In this document: in pieces, positions 1-9,471 of the stretch
Layout: each line of letters starts with the position of its first letter
How positions within the stretch are numbered: position 1 is the stretch's first letter
Assembly (NCBI GenBank): GCA_965206405.1
Contig: CBDBJQ010000006.1
Span: 1,922,001 to 1,986,000 of the forward strand
DNA: 64,000 nt
Direction of reading: 5' to 3'
Source: CBDBJQ01 sp965206405
GTDB taxonomy: Bacteria; Pseudomonadota; Alphaproteobacteria; UBA8366
Made by a program: the position numbers and the translations under genes
The notes under the pieces: generated by a model
The model's database searches: none
What the model saw: only the letters and a program-made list of their open reading frames with translations
What the model was told of the DNA's origin: nothing

Positions 1-1289
1 GCGCGGATTTCCTCGAGATAGATCGCATCGGCCCGCCGCAGAATGGCGAGTTTTTCCTGGGTGATTGCGCCCGGGATGCGAATCGCCAGCCCCGGTCCCG
101 GGAACGGATGGCGGCCGACCATTTCCTCCGGCAGGCCGAGTTCGCGGCCAAGATCCCGCACCTCGTCCTTGAACAGCTCCCGTAGCGGCTCGACAAGGGC
201 GAGGTTCATGCGCTCCGGAAGACCGCCGACATTGTGGTGCGACTTGATAGTGGCGCTTGGTCCCCCGGCAAAGGACATCGATTCGATCACGTCGGGATAG
301 AGTGTGCCCTGGACGAGAAATCTGGCACCGCCGATTTGCGTTGCCGTCTCTTCGAACACATCGATGAAGGCCGCACCGATGACCTTACGCTTCTCCTCGG
401 GGTCGGTCACGCCGTCGAGACGGGACAGAAACAGCTCTGATGCATCCCGGTGCTTGAGGTGGATGTTGAAGCGGCCACGAAAGGTCTCAACAACGCTCTC
501 CGCCTCACCTTCCCGGAGCAAGCCGTGGTCAACGAAGATGCAGACCAGCCGGTCGCCAATCGCCTCGTGGACGAGCATCGCCGCCACCGAGGAATCAACC
601 CCACCCGACAGGCCGCAAATCACCGTCCCGTCGCCGACCCGGCTGCGGATGGCGTCGACCTTCTCCTTGCGGAATCCGGCCATCGTCCATTCCGAACCGC
701 AGCCGGCGATGCGATGGACGAAATTACCCAGCAGACGGGTGCCATCCGGGGTGTGCACCACCTCGGGATGGAACTGCACACCGTAAAAATGTCGTTCCTC
801 ATCGGCGATGGCCGCAAAGGGCGCGCTATCGGTGCGTGCAACGGGCGAAAACCCGTCCGGCAGGGAGATCACACGGTCGCCGTGGCTCATCCACACCTGC
901 TGCCGGTCGCCGCTCTGCCAGATATCCTCGAACAACGCGCAACTGTCGATAATCTCGACCTCGGCGCGCCCGAACTCGCGGTGCTCGGAGGCCTCGACCC
1001 CGCCGCCGAGCGCGGCGCACATCGCCTGCTCGCCATAGCAGATCCCAAGCACCGGGATGCCGGCCTCGAGCATGCCCGCCGGCACGCTCGGAGGATCGCC
1101 TTCCCCGATGACGGAGGCCGGGCCACCGGACAGGATCACGCCCTGGGGCGCATACTCTGCAAGGCTTTTTGCTGTAACGCAGTCGACAGGATGGATTTCG
1201 CAGTAGACACCAAGTTCCCGGACCCGGCGCGCGATCAGCTGAGTGACCTGACTGCCGAAATCAACGATCAGGATCCGTGATGCGGCCAT
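1..1289 (-). CDS. guaA: GMP synthase (glutamine-hydrolysing), C-terminus outside window
   Basis: This enzyme converts XMP to GMP with glutamine and ATP, the last step of guanine nucleotide synthesis in the cytosol. The reverse strand opens with MAASRILIVDFGSQVTQLIA, the typical start of the class I glutamine amidotransferase domain. The nucleophile lies in GICYGEQ at C84; most homologues have M where E stands here. The ATP-pyrophosphatase P-loop SGGVDSS follows near residue 230. About 429 of the usual 510-525 codons are present, and the dimerisation domain is cut off by the window edge. The ATG lies 5 bp after the soeC stop codon, so it may share a transcript with soeABC. The family is certain and the start is well supported. 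Confidence 0.95.
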   Translation of the reverse strand, partial: MAASRILIVDFGSQVTQLIARRVRELGVYCEIHPVDCVTAKSLAEYAPQGVILSGGPASVIGEGDPPSVPAGMLEAGIPVLGICYGEQAMCAALGGGVEASEHREFGRAEVEIIDSCALFEDIWQSGDRQQVWMSHGDRVISLPDGFSPVARTDSAPFAAIADEERHFYGVQFHPEVVHTPDGTRLLGNFVHRIAGCGSEWTMAGFRKEKVDAIRSRVGDGTVICGLSGGVDSSVAAMLVHEAIGDRLVCIFVDHGLLREGEAESVVETFRGRFNIHLKHRDASELFLSRLDGVTDPEEKRKVIGAAFIDVFEETATQIGGARFLVQGTLYPDVIESMSFAGGPSATIKSHHNVGGLPERMNLALVEPLRELFKDEVRDLGRELGLPEEMVGRHPFPGPGLAIRIPGAITQEKLAILRRADAIYLEEIR

Positions 1290-1294
1290 CGCGC

Positions 1295-2320
1295 CTAAGT
1301 CGTTCCCTCACCGTAATAGAGCCGCACAATGTGTCGGGCCTCGGCAAAAAACAACCAGCGCTCGATGAGAACGCCCGCCATGCCCGAGACGAGGGCAATA
1401 AGAACGAAGAATGTCTCGATTGTCTGCGATCCGATGCCGGCACAAAAAATCAGTGCCATGATCGCCACCACCGCAAATAACAATGCGGTTTTGCGCAGGC
1501 GAACAGCGTGTTTGCGGGCCACCCGGTAGCCCATCTCGCGCATCAGGTAGTTGTCGCTGGTGTGCGGCGGATCCAAAAGCGTCACCTTCGTGCCCGGATC
1601 AAGGCCAATTGCGTCAGCAGCCGCGCCGGGCCGGTCGAGTGGATGCATCCCGGATGGCGATGGGCTGGATGCGGGCGGCTGGCCGGGCGCGCCCGATTGG
1701 GCTAACGCGCGCGATTGGGCCGACCCGATCTGCACCCAGTAGACGAGCTTTACCGCAGTGGCGACAAGCATAGACAGCGCCGCTCCGGTCACGAAGCCGG
1801 GATGACCGGTGCCGGTGAACACAACCGCAGTGGACAGGATGAGCAGGCCCGAGGCGAGTGCGAAGAGAAGATAGAGCGGCGTCGTTAGCCAGTGCCGCCA
1901 TTCGGGGATCGTCGGCAAGCTGCTGTAGATGCACCCGGTGCAGAACACTGTCACGACGGCGCCGGCAGCCGAGAGCACGGCCAGCGCCGGTAGCCACGGG
2001 GAATCCGGGACAAACCCCCAGAGCAGGGTGAGGGGAACGGCCGGAAGGTAAGTCGCTACCGCGGCAACCCCTTCCCGCGACAGCCAAGAGGAACGCCACT
2101 GGCTGAAGGCGCGCCAGGCCCGCTCGGGATGGCCGAGATGGAAGGCCGAACTGAGCAGGCCCGTGGTGATCAGAACCAGAGCGATCGCCATGGTCGTGAA
2201 GCCAAAGACGCCGGAGGCGGGAAGCAGCCCCGTGGCCAGGCCGAGGCCGAGCGCGAATAGGAGCCCATACCCGGCGCCCGAGATCGTTGTGAACAGCAGA
2301 ACGGAATAGGCTGGATGCAT
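1295..2320 (-). CDS. soeC: Membrane anchor subunit of sulfite dehydrogenase (SoeC, DmsC-like)
   Basis: This integral membrane subunit should pass electrons from the SoeAB sulfite-oxidising module to the quinone pool. The 341-residue protein is mostly hydrophobic with about eight membrane segments, and its opening MHPAYSVLLFTTISGAGYG is typical of the DmsC/SoeC family. A polar loop at about residues 195-245, rich in A, Q, P and S, contains an imperfect 18-bp duplication (GATTGGGC..., near 1695-1735). It is longer than I expect for the family. The gene lies 20 bp downstream of soeB in the order A-B-C. DmsC of a DMSO reductase is the alternative; the partner subunits favour Soe. Confidence 0.82.
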   Translation of the reverse strand: MHPAYSVLLFTTISGAGYGLLFALGLGLATGLLPASGVFGFTTMAIALVLITTGLLSSAFHLGHPERAWRAFSQWRSSWLSREGVAAVATYLPAVPLTLLWGFVPDSPWLPALAVLSAAGAVVTVFCTGCIYSSLPTIPEWRHWLTTPLYLLFALASGLLILSTAVVFTGTGHPGFVTGAALSMLVATAVKLVYWVQIGSAQSRALAQSGAPGQPPASSPSPSGMHPLDRPGAAADAIGLDPGTKVTLLDPPHTSDNYLMREMGYRVARKHAVRLRKTALLFAVVAIMALIFCAGIGSQTIETFFVLIALVSGMAGVLIERWLFFAEARHIVRLYYGEGTT

Positions 2321-2340
2321 CGCTCAGTTCGAGGCGTCGT

Positions 2341-3117
2341 TCAGTCCGACAGCATGCGGTCGACCCAGCCAAGGAAACCGCCTTCCGGCGACGCCGTCTC
2401 CAGTAGCGGGGCATTGATCGCGCCTGCGGGGCGGGGCGGGAGATACTTGTTGGTTGGCTGATAGCCGAGATCCGGCATCAGGTCGCGGCCGCCGCGCTCA
2501 GCGACCAGCTGGGAGACTGCGGAATCCGGATCCCCGAGATCACCGAAATGGCGGGCATGGGCCGGACAGGCGGCAACGCAGGCCGGAACCCGCTCCGCTT
2601 CCGGCAGATTCTCGTTGTAGATCCGGTCGATGCAGAGCGTGCACTTCTTCATCACGCCTTCGGCGGCGTCCATTTCGCGGGCGCCATAGGGGCAGGCCCA
2701 GGCGCAGAGGCCGCAGCCGATGCACATATCCTCGTCCACGAGAACGATACCGTCCTCGGTGCGCTTGTAGGATGCGCCGGTCGGGCAGACGGTAACGCAA
2801 TGGGCGTTTTCGCAGTGCAGGCAGGAGCGCGGGAAATAAACCGTGCGGCCCTGCTTGGCATCGGAAGCCGTATCGCCGCCCCCACCTGCCGCGCGGCGCG
2901 AGGTTGTAGGCGGCGTGGTTTCGTAAGCGTGAACACGGTTCAGCCAGGCGCCGCTGGGTTCGGCATCGTAAGGGTTTTGGTCCGACAGCGGTGCGGGATA
3001 GCCGCCGGTGTTCCACTCCTTGCAGCTGACCGCGCAGGCATGGCACCCGACACAGGTGTCGAGATCGATGACGAGGCCGAGGCGCTTTTCCGTCGGTTGG
3101 TCGGGGAGCGAGGTCAT
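2341..3117 (-). CDS. soeB: Iron-sulfur subunit of sulfite dehydrogenase (SoeB)
   Basis: This ferredoxin-like subunit carries electrons from the molybdenum subunit to the membrane anchor. Four cysteine clusters are visible: CVGCHACAVSC near residue 22, CLHCENAHCVTVCP near 100, CIGCGLCAWACP near 133, and CTLC...CVAACP near 160-185. These would hold four [4Fe-4S] centres. The C-terminal stretch LGYQPTNKYLPPR matches what I recall of SoeB proteins from Allochromatium and Ruegeria. The ATG overlaps the soeA stop as ATGA, so the two are translationally coupled. There is no signal peptide, consistent with a cytoplasmic location. DmsB of a DMSO reductase is the alternative name. Confidence 0.87.
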   Translation of the reverse strand: MTSLPDQPTEKRLGLVIDLDTCVGCHACAVSCKEWNTGGYPAPLSDQNPYDAEPSGAWLNRVHAYETTPPTTSRRAAGGGGDTASDAKQGRTVYFPRSCLHCENAHCVTVCPTGASYKRTEDGIVLVDEDMCIGCGLCAWACPYGAREMDAAEGVMKKCTLCIDRIYNENLPEAERVPACVAACPAHARHFGDLGDPDSAVSQLVAERGGRDLMPDLGYQPTNKYLPPRPAGAINAPLLETASPEGGFLGWVDRMLSD

Positions 3118-6008
3118 GGCGTTTTCTCCCCCTGCATTGCCGCTTTCGATTTGGCGGCGCCGAAGCGCAGTTCCGCTGGCCGCGGTGGCATGGTCGGCGG
3201 CGCCACCAGCGGCGGGAAGCTGTCACCTTCAGCGGCCATGTCAGCGCTGGCGGTGGCCGCATCGCCGATTTTCTCCAGCGACACCCTGAGATCGTACCAG
3301 GCGGCCTGGCCGGTGACCGGATCGGCGCAGGCATAGCGATACCCATCCTCCCGTGGCGGCAACAACTCATCGATCAGATGGTTCATGAGGAAGCCCTTGT
3401 TCGACTCCTCTGCATCCGGCGCCAGGTTCCATGCGCCCTTGCGCTTGCCGACAGCATTCCAGGTCCAGACCGTATCGTCGCTCACCCCGTCCATCGGCCG
3501 GGCAATCGCGGTGATCTCGCCAGTGCGGCTTGTCAGCCGGACCCGGTCGCCATCCTCGATGCCCTTCTCGCGGGCGAGTTCGCGGGAGATGTAGAGGCGG
3601 TTCCAGCCGTGGATCTGGCGCAGCCAGGCGTTCATCGACCCCCAGGAATGGTACATCGCCGCCGGGCGCTGGGTGACGGCATGCAACGGGAAGTTTTCGG
3701 CGCCGACGTCCTCGAAGGGCGGATACCAGAAAGGTAACGGGTCGAAGAACTTCTCGACGCGTTTGCGTTCCGCCTCCGGCGGTTGCACATCGCCATACCC
3801 CTGCGCCGCCAGTCGGAATTTCTGCAGCGGCTCGCTGTAGAGCTGCATGACCACGGGGTCGGCCGTGGCGTTGAACCCGAATGACACGGCGCGCTCCAGA
3901 TAGGCCTTGTTGGCGTGCTTGTAATAATGCTCCTCCGGCGGCAGTTCGTGGCGCCAGAAGCACTGGTTTTCAATATACCGGTCGAGTTGTTCGGGATTGG
4001 GGGCCCCAATCCCACTCACGTCTCCCCCCTCGCCGCGCCAGCCCATCAGCGAGCCGACCCCTTCGGTGCGCTGATGATTGACGATGTAGTCGGGATAGCC
4101 GCCCGGATAGCGTGCGTCTCCCGCCTCATCGACCAGCCCGGGCAGGCCGAGCGCGGCGCCGATCTCGAGCAACACGTCCTGGAACGGCCGCACGTCGCGG
4201 TCAGGGGTGACAACGGGCTGGCGAATCGCGTCGGCCGGACCCTCGGCGCCGGAGATCGGCCGGTCCAACATCGAAATGCAGTCCCAACGCTCGAGATAGG
4301 TGGTGTCAGGCAGAACCAGATCGGCATAGGGCACCGTCTCGGAGAAATACGCATCCGAATAGATGATTTTGGGAATCTTGTAGCTGCCGTCCTCGTTGCG
4401 GTCGGTCAGCATGCGGATCGTCGCGCCCGGGTTCATGGCCGAGTTCCAACCCATGTTGGCCATGTACATGAACAGCACGTCGACCGGATAGGGGTCGCTC
4501 TTCCAGGCATTGGTGATGACCATGTGCATCATGCCGTGGCACGACAGCGGCGCCTCCCAGGAAAACCCCTTGTCGATGCGTAGCGGCCCGCCGTTTTCGT
4601 CGACGACGAGATCCTCAGGCCCGCGCGGAAAACCGAGCGGCGGCCCCGCCATCGGCTCGCCCGGCACCACCGTCCCCGGCTTGCCGCCCGGCAGCGGCCC
4701 GAACGGCGCCGGCCTCGGAAAGGGCGGCTTGTAACGAAAGCCTCCGGGCGCATCGATACTGCCAAGCAGGATCTGCAGGAGATGGATTGCCCGGCAGGTA
4801 TGAAACCCGTTGGAATGCGCCGAAATTCCGCGCATCGCGAGCATCGAAACCGGCCGTCCGACCATGCGTTCGTGGCGCCGCCCGGTCCAGTCAACCCAGG
4901 GCTGCTCGATCGTCGCCTCGCCCGAGAATGCCGCCGCCGCGAGCTCGGCGGCAATGCGGCGAATGCGTCTGGCCGAAAGCCCCGTCCGTTCGGCCGCCGC
5001 CTCCGGCGCCATCGCCGGATCAAGATAACGCTCGGCGAGAATGTGAAACACCGGACGGACCTTGCGCCCGTCTTTGAGAACAAACTCTCCCTTCAGAGCC
5101 GGCGATGCCGGTGCCCCGGCAGCGGAAACAGCCCGTCCCGCATCCTGATCCCAGCACAAAGGCGCGTCATCGGCGTCACGTGCAAACAGCCCATGGCCGG
5201 CGCCGCCGGGATCCGAGACCACCAGCCAGGGCGCATTGGTGTAGCGTGCGAGATAGTCGAGGTCGACCTTGCCGGCGCGCAGAAGCTCATGTACCAGGGC
5301 GAGGACGAATAGGCCGTCAGATCCAGGCGAGATGCCGATCCATTCGTCGGCGATCGCCGAATAGCCGGTGCGCACCGGATTGACGGAGATAAACCGGGCA
5401 CCGCGTTCCTTCACCCTGGCGAGGCCTGCCTTGATCGGGTTGCTGTCGTGATCCTCGGCGACGCCGAACATCATGAAATACCGGGTGTGCTCCCAGTCCG
5501 GCTCGCCGAACTCCCAGAACGAGCCGCCGATGGTGTAGATCCCGGCCGTCGCCATGTTGACCGAGCAGAACCCGCCATGGGCGGCATAGTTGGGGGTGCC
5601 GAACTGAGTCGCCCACCAGCCGGTGAGCGCTTGACTCTGGTCGCGGCCGGTGAAGAAAGCGAGTTTTCTTGGATCGGAGGCCCGCACCGGCCCGAGCCAG
5701 TCAACGGCGGTCTGGATCGCCTCGTCCCACTCGATCTCGCGGAATTCGCCGCTGCCACGCGGGCCAATCCGCAGCAACGGCTTGGACAGCCGCGCCGGGG
5801 CATAGTGCTGCATGATTCCCGCCGAGCCCTTGGCGCAGAGGACACCCTTGTTGACCGGGTGATCGAGGTTGCCCTGAATGTAGCGGACCTGGCCGTCCTT
5901 GAGATGGACCTTGATGCCGCAACGGCAGGCGCACATGTAGCAGGTCGTGTATTTGACCTCGTCGGCCGTCGCCGGCGAAGTGTCCACGCGGTTGCCGTTC
6001 CGGAGCAT
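3114..6008 (-). CDS. soeA: Molybdopterin catalytic subunit of sulfite dehydrogenase (SoeA)
   Basis: This is the probable site of sulfite-to-sulfate oxidation, a 964-residue protein of the DMSO-reductase superfamily. The N-terminal [4Fe-4S] motif is C23-x2-C26-x3-C30 with C58 in VLCAKG. The blocks TPNYAAHGGFCSVN and FISVNPVRTGYSAIADEW follow, and the molybdopterin dinucleotide-binding domain fills the C-terminal 150 residues. There is no twin-arginine signal, which separates Soe (cytoplasmic face) from exported DmsA. I start at the ATG of MLRNGNRV, preceded by AGGACAGG. The frame stays open to 6317, but that extension only translates a 19-bp tandem repeat. Sulfite would come from sulfonate breakdown. 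Substrate is inferred from family resemblance, not proven. Confidence 0.84.
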   Translation of the reverse strand: MLRNGNRVDTSPATADEVKYTTCYMCACRCGIKVHLKDGQVRYIQGNLDHPVNKGVLCAKGSAGIMQHYAPARLSKPLLRIGPRGSGEFREIEWDEAIQTAVDWLGPVRASDPRKLAFFTGRDQSQALTGWWATQFGTPNYAAHGGFCSVNMATAGIYTIGGSFWEFGEPDWEHTRYFMMFGVAEDHDSNPIKAGLARVKERGARFISVNPVRTGYSAIADEWIGISPGSDGLFVLALVHELLRAGKVDLDYLARYTNAPWLVVSDPGGAGHGLFARDADDAPLCWDQDAGRAVSAAGAPASPALKGEFVLKDGRKVRPVFHILAERYLDPAMAPEAAAERTGLSARRIRRIAAELAAAAFSGEATIEQPWVDWTGRRHERMVGRPVSMLAMRGISAHSNGFHTCRAIHLLQILLGSIDAPGGFRYKPPFPRPAPFGPLPGGKPGTVVPGEPMAGPPLGFPRGPEDLVVDENGGPLRIDKGFSWEAPLSCHGMMHMVITNAWKSDPYPVDVLFMYMANMGWNSAMNPGATIRMLTDRNEDGSYKIPKIIYSDAYFSETVPYADLVLPDTTYLERWDCISMLDRPISGAEGPADAIRQPVVTPDRDVRPFQDVLLEIGAALGLPGLVDEAGDARYPGGYPDYIVNHQRTEGVGSLMGWRGEGGDVSGIGAPNPEQLDRYIENQCFWRHELPPEEHYYKHANKAYLERAVSFGFNATADPVVMQLYSEPLQKFRLAAQGYGDVQPPEAERKRVEKFFDPLPFWYPPFEDVGAENFPLHAVTQRPAAMYHSWGSMNAWLRQIHGWNRLYISRELAREKGIEDGDRVRLTSRTGEITAIARPMDGVSDDTVWTWNAVGKRKGAWNLAPDAEESNKGFLMNHLIDELLPPREDGYRYACADPVTGQAAWYDLRVSLEKIGDAATASADMAAEGDSFPPLVAPPTMPPRPAELRFGAAKSKAAMQGEKTP

Positions 6009-6153
6009 GACGCCTGTCCTGTCTCGGATACGCCGCTCCGGACACGACCGGCACACGGGGTGCGCACGGGGATGAATCCGGCCAGCATTACCTCTTTGGC
6101 GCAGTATGCCCATCACCGGCGGACAGGCAAGAAACCGCCACCAGGCCGCCGCC

Positions 6154-6258
6154 GACATGGCAGGTCCCCATCGACATGGCAGGTCCCCATCGGCATGGCA
6201 GGCCACCATCGACATGGCAGGCCGCCATCGGCATGGTAGGCCACCATCGGCATGGCAA
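6154..6258. repeat. 19-bp tandem repeat, about 5.5 copies
   Basis: Units begin at 6154, 6173, 6192, 6211, 6230 and 6249 with the core G(A/G)CATGGCAGG. The array fills part of the 360-bp region (6009-6368) between divergent soeA and the acyl-CoA ligase gene. Nothing else coding is visible there. Because 19 is not a multiple of three, the array reads through in all frames and artificially lengthens open frames on both sides. Confidence 0.9.
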
Positions 6259-6368
6259 ACCGGTTGCAATCGGTGCGGCCGATGGCTACTGAATCGGAAC
6301 CGAAGCCGGACCTGCAACTCGCATCACGAGCCCCGCGTGCCAGCCGCGCGACGCACCGAGAAACCCCT

Positions 6369-7886
6369 ATGTCGTACAACGCCGCCATCGACCTTCTGGA
6401 CCACAACATTGCCGCCGGTCGCGGCGACAAGACCGCCTTCATCGACAAGAATGGTTCCTGCACCTACCGCGAATTTGCGGAGCAGGCCGACCGGGCCGGC
6501 AACGCGCTGCTTGATGCCGGCATCCGCCCGGAACAGCGCGTCGTCATGTGCATGCACGACACGATCGATTTCCCGGCCGTGTTTCTCGGCGCCATCAAGG
6601 CCGGAATCATCCCCGTCCCGATCAGCACCCGGCTGACGACGCGGGATTACACCTACATCCTCGAGGACAGCCGGGCGGCGGCATTGGTCGTGTCGGAATC
6701 TCTGCTCGGAGGCTTTTCCTGGTATCCCGGCTCGCGGCCCGGCCAGCTTATCGTGTCGGGCGAGGCCGGCCACGGCCATGCCCTGCTCTCAGAATTGTGT
6801 GCTGCCGCCTCCGATTCTTGCGAGGCCGCCGTAACCATGCCCGACGATATGTGTTTCTGGCTTTACACCTCCGGCACCACGGGCGCGCCGAAAGGCGTGG
6901 TCCACGTCCATTCCAGCATGATGGCGACCGTCGACGCCTATGCGACTCCAACCCTCAACATCGCCGAGAACGATGTCGTGTTCTCCGCCGCCAAGCTGTT
7001 TTTCGCCTATGGCCTCGGCAACGGGCTGACCTTTCCGATGGCGGCCGGCGCCACCGCCGTACTGCTCGAGGATGCGCCAACGCCGGAAGCGGTTGCCGAT
7101 ATCTTCACCCGACACGGCGTCACCCTGTTCTTCGGCGTACCCACGCTTTATGGCATGATGCTCGCCAGCGACAGCATGCCCGCCAAGGACGCCCACAGCG
7201 TGCGTCTGTGTATCTCTGCCGGCGAGGCGCTTCCCGGCAACCTTCTCCAGCGCTGGCGGGAGCAGATCGGGGTCGAAATCCTCGACGGCCTCGGCAGCAC
7301 CGAGATGCTCCACATCTTCCTCACCAACCATGCGGGCGAGGTCCGCGCGAATAGCTCCGGAAGGCCCGTGGACGGCTACAGGCTGCGCATCCTCGACGAT
7401 GACGGCAATCCCGCACCCGACGGAGAGTTCGGCCATCTTGAGGTGGCCGGGCCGACCGCCGCAATCATGTACTGGAACCAGCGGGACAAGAGCCGGGAGA
7501 CCTTTCGTGGCGAGTGGACCCGGACCGGAGACAAATACCAGCTCACCGAGGACGGCTACTATGAATATGGCGGCCGGGCCGACGACATGCTCAAGGTCGG
7601 CGGCATTTATGTCTCGCCGTTCGAGGTCGAGGGCGCGCTCGCCGAGCATCCGGCCGTGCTTGAAGTTGCCGTGGTCGGGCATCCCGACCAGGACGAGTTG
7701 GTCAAGCCGAAGGCCTTTGTCGCCCTCGCCCCCGGAAGCACGCCATCCGAGGAACTGACCGAGGAGCTCCAAGCTTTCGTGCGCGAACGGCTCGCACCCT
7801 ATAAGTATCCCCGCTGGATCGAGTTCATCGAGGAACTTCCCAAAACCGCAACCGGCAAGATCCAGCGCTACAAGCTCAGGGCCTGA
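6369..7886 (+). CDS. Benzoate-CoA ligase family acyl-CoA synthetase
   Basis: This enzyme adenylates a carboxylic acid and transfers it to coenzyme A. The 505-residue length and the start NAAIDLLDHNIAAGRGDKTA fit the benzoate-CoA ligase subgroup of AMP-forming synthetases. The ATP-binding loop YTSGTTGAPKGVVH is near residue 165, the hinge region GGIYVSPFEVEG near 415, and the catalytic lysine in TATGKIQRYK near the C-terminus. The ATG at 6369 begins the conserved N-terminus; an upstream in-frame ATG at 6252 would add 39 residues with no family resemblance. The Liv transporter genes that follow probably import the acid or a precursor. The substrate is unknown. Confidence 0.86.
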   Translation: MSYNAAIDLLDHNIAAGRGDKTAFIDKNGSCTYREFAEQADRAGNALLDAGIRPEQRVVMCMHDTIDFPAVFLGAIKAGIIPVPISTRLTTRDYTYILEDSRAAALVVSESLLGGFSWYPGSRPGQLIVSGEAGHGHALLSELCAAASDSCEAAVTMPDDMCFWLYTSGTTGAPKGVVHVHSSMMATVDAYATPTLNIAENDVVFSAAKLFFAYGLGNGLTFPMAAGATAVLLEDAPTPEAVADIFTRHGVTLFFGVPTLYGMMLASDSMPAKDAHSVRLCISAGEALPGNLLQRWREQIGVEILDGLGSTEMLHIFLTNHAGEVRANSSGRPVDGYRLRILDDDGNPAPDGEFGHLEVAGPTAAIMYWNQRDKSRETFRGEWTRTGDKYQLTEDGYYEYGGRADDMLKVGGIYVSPFEVEGALAEHPAVLEVAVVGHPDQDELVKPKAFVALAPGSTPSEELTEELQAFVRERLAPYKYPRWIEFIEELPKTATGKIQRYKLRA

Positions 7887-7946
7887 TGACGGGTCCACCT
7901 GGCTGCCAGACAGACGGCCCGGGCAGATAACGTTGAGGACACGCCC

Positions 7947-8030
7947 ATGAAAACCGTATTCGTCATGATCAAGTGCGATCTCGGCGTCGCTGACACGCAT
8001 ACGCTGATCACGTTCAAGGCCTTCCAGTGA
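7947..8030 (+). pseudogene. Internally deleted Lrp/AsnC ligand-binding domain gene
   Basis: The 27-codon frame encodes MKTVFVMIKCDLG followed directly by VADTHTLITFKAFQ. The first half looks like the beginning and the second half like the end of the small stand-alone Lrp/AsnC (RAM) ligand-binding proteins of about 80 residues that often sit beside benzoate-CoA ligase and Liv genes in alphaproteobacteria. About 50 codons are missing from the middle in frame. It lies in the 352-bp region 7887-8238, which otherwise shows nothing convincing. The product is too short for the alpha-beta fold. The family alignment is from memory. Confidence 0.65.
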
Positions 8031-8238
8031 CCCCTTCCCCTGCAGCCCCGGTATGATTCAGTGTGATCAGGATGATTCGGGGACGCAATTCCGGGGTGAA
8101 ACCCCTTGCCATGCCTGACCTGTTGTCGTGTCTTGCCTATACAAACGCCCGCAATAACTTCCTAGCCATCGCCCCGGAGTCGGCACATCGCGGTTCCGCG
8201 GCGCGCACCACAGTTCTACCTACATGAGGACCTTCCCG

Positions 8239-9420
8239 ATGACTCGGACACGTGAACACCTCACCCTTTCCCTCGCAGCCGCCGCTCTTGCGGTCGGCTT
8301 TTCCGCATCTGCTGCAGCAGAAATCCGTATCGGCGTGCTCTATCCGATTGCCGGAACCGGCGCCGTCTACGGCGTGCCGGCGATGCACGGCCACAACATG
8401 GCGGCTGACGAAATCAACGCCGCCGGCGGCGTTCTGGGCCACAAGATCAAAACCTTCGCCCGCGATAGCAAACTGAAACCGGCTGCCGCCAGCGCTGCGG
8501 CCAAGGAACTCGTCACCAAGGAAGACGTCCATGTTCTCGTCGGCGGTCTCAGCTCGGCCGTCGGCCTCGCGATTTCCGAGGTCTCCCGCCAGGAGAAGAT
8601 CGTCTACGTGGCAACCATCCCCAAGACGATCAAGCTGACCCGGGAGAAACGACACAAATACACCTTCCGCACATCCTCCAACACAGATTTCGAGGGTGAC
8701 GCAATCGCCCAGATCGCAAAGCAGGTCGGCGCCCAGAAAATCTGCGACATCCAACTCGACTATGCTTATGGGCACGATCTTGCCGACGGAATCGTCAAGG
8801 GTCTCCAGAAGCACGTACCGGGCGCCCAAAAGGTGCAGGACCTCCGGGTGAAGCTCGGCGCCACCGACTACAACGCCTTCATCACCCAGATCCTCGGTGC
8901 CGGTTGCGATGTCGTGACCAGCGGTCTGTGGGGATCCCACTTCGTCAACTTCGCCCAGCAGGCGTCGCCGTTCGGTCTGTTCAAGCAGGTCCGGTACATC
9001 ACGGGCGGCGAGATTGCGAGCCACGAGATCGCCGGCAAGATGAAGAAGGACTATCCCGACAACGTGTGGAGCAACAGCTACGAGCTCTGGTACCACCACT
9101 CGACCCCGGCGCACACCAAGTTCCAAGCTGACCTTGCCGAACGTTCGGGTACCAAGGAAACCGCGATGTGGCCGGTGCTTGCCTATATCGGCGTCAAGTT
9201 CATCGCCGCGGCGATAGAGAAGGCCGGCGGGTTCGAGGATGCTGACAAGCTGTCGGATGCCCTCAGGGGCATGACCATCGACACGCCGGTCGGCCCGCGC
9301 ACCATCCACCCCAAGACCCACCAGGCCGATACCGGCCAGTTCTGGGGGCCGATGAAAAGGAAATCCGGTGTCGACTACCGCGTGATGAACCCGATCACCT
9401 ACATCCCGGCGTCGGACTGA
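8239..9420 (+). CDS. Liv-type ABC transporter periplasmic substrate-binding protein
   Basis: This periplasmic type I binding protein delivers ligand to the LivHMGF transporter encoded just downstream. A signal peptide runs over residues 1-28, with a hydrophobic core and the cleavage region ASAAAEI. The mature protein begins RIGVLYPIAGTGAVYG and contains AADEINAAGGVLG, standard for the LivK/amide-binding/urea-binding group. I chose the ATG at 8239 because GAGGA lies 8 nt upstream; the in-frame ATG at 8224 has no ribosome-binding site. The 393-residue length is normal. The ligand cannot be read from the sequence; an aromatic or short-chain acid or amide is plausible from the neighbouring CoA ligase. 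Confidence 0.88.
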   Translation: MTRTREHLTLSLAAAALAVGFSASAAAEIRIGVLYPIAGTGAVYGVPAMHGHNMAADEINAAGGVLGHKIKTFARDSKLKPAAASAAAKELVTKEDVHVLVGGLSSAVGLAISEVSRQEKIVYVATIPKTIKLTREKRHKYTFRTSSNTDFEGDAIAQIAKQVGAQKICDIQLDYAYGHDLADGIVKGLQKHVPGAQKVQDLRVKLGATDYNAFITQILGAGCDVVTSGLWGSHFVNFAQQASPFGLFKQVRYITGGEIASHEIAGKMKKDYPDNVWSNSYELWYHHSTPAHTKFQADLAERSGTKETAMWPVLAYIGVKFIAAAIEKAGGFEDADKLSDALRGMTIDTPVGPRTIHPKTHQADTGQFWGPMKRKSGVDYRVMNPITYIPASD

Positions 9421-9471
9421 CGGCACGAGGCTCAACGCCGCCAAACGCCTCTCTCCTAGGCAACCACATCT

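Noticed and set aside
450..1280. A 276-codon plus-strand frame at the left edge
   Set aside because: Antisense of guaA, whose amidotransferase and P-loop motifs are certain.
6009..6317. An N-terminal extension of SoeA of 103 residues
   Set aside because: It translates the 19-bp repeat (CHADGG/PCRW patterns cycling through three frames); the family start and [4Fe-4S] motif begin after ATG 6008.
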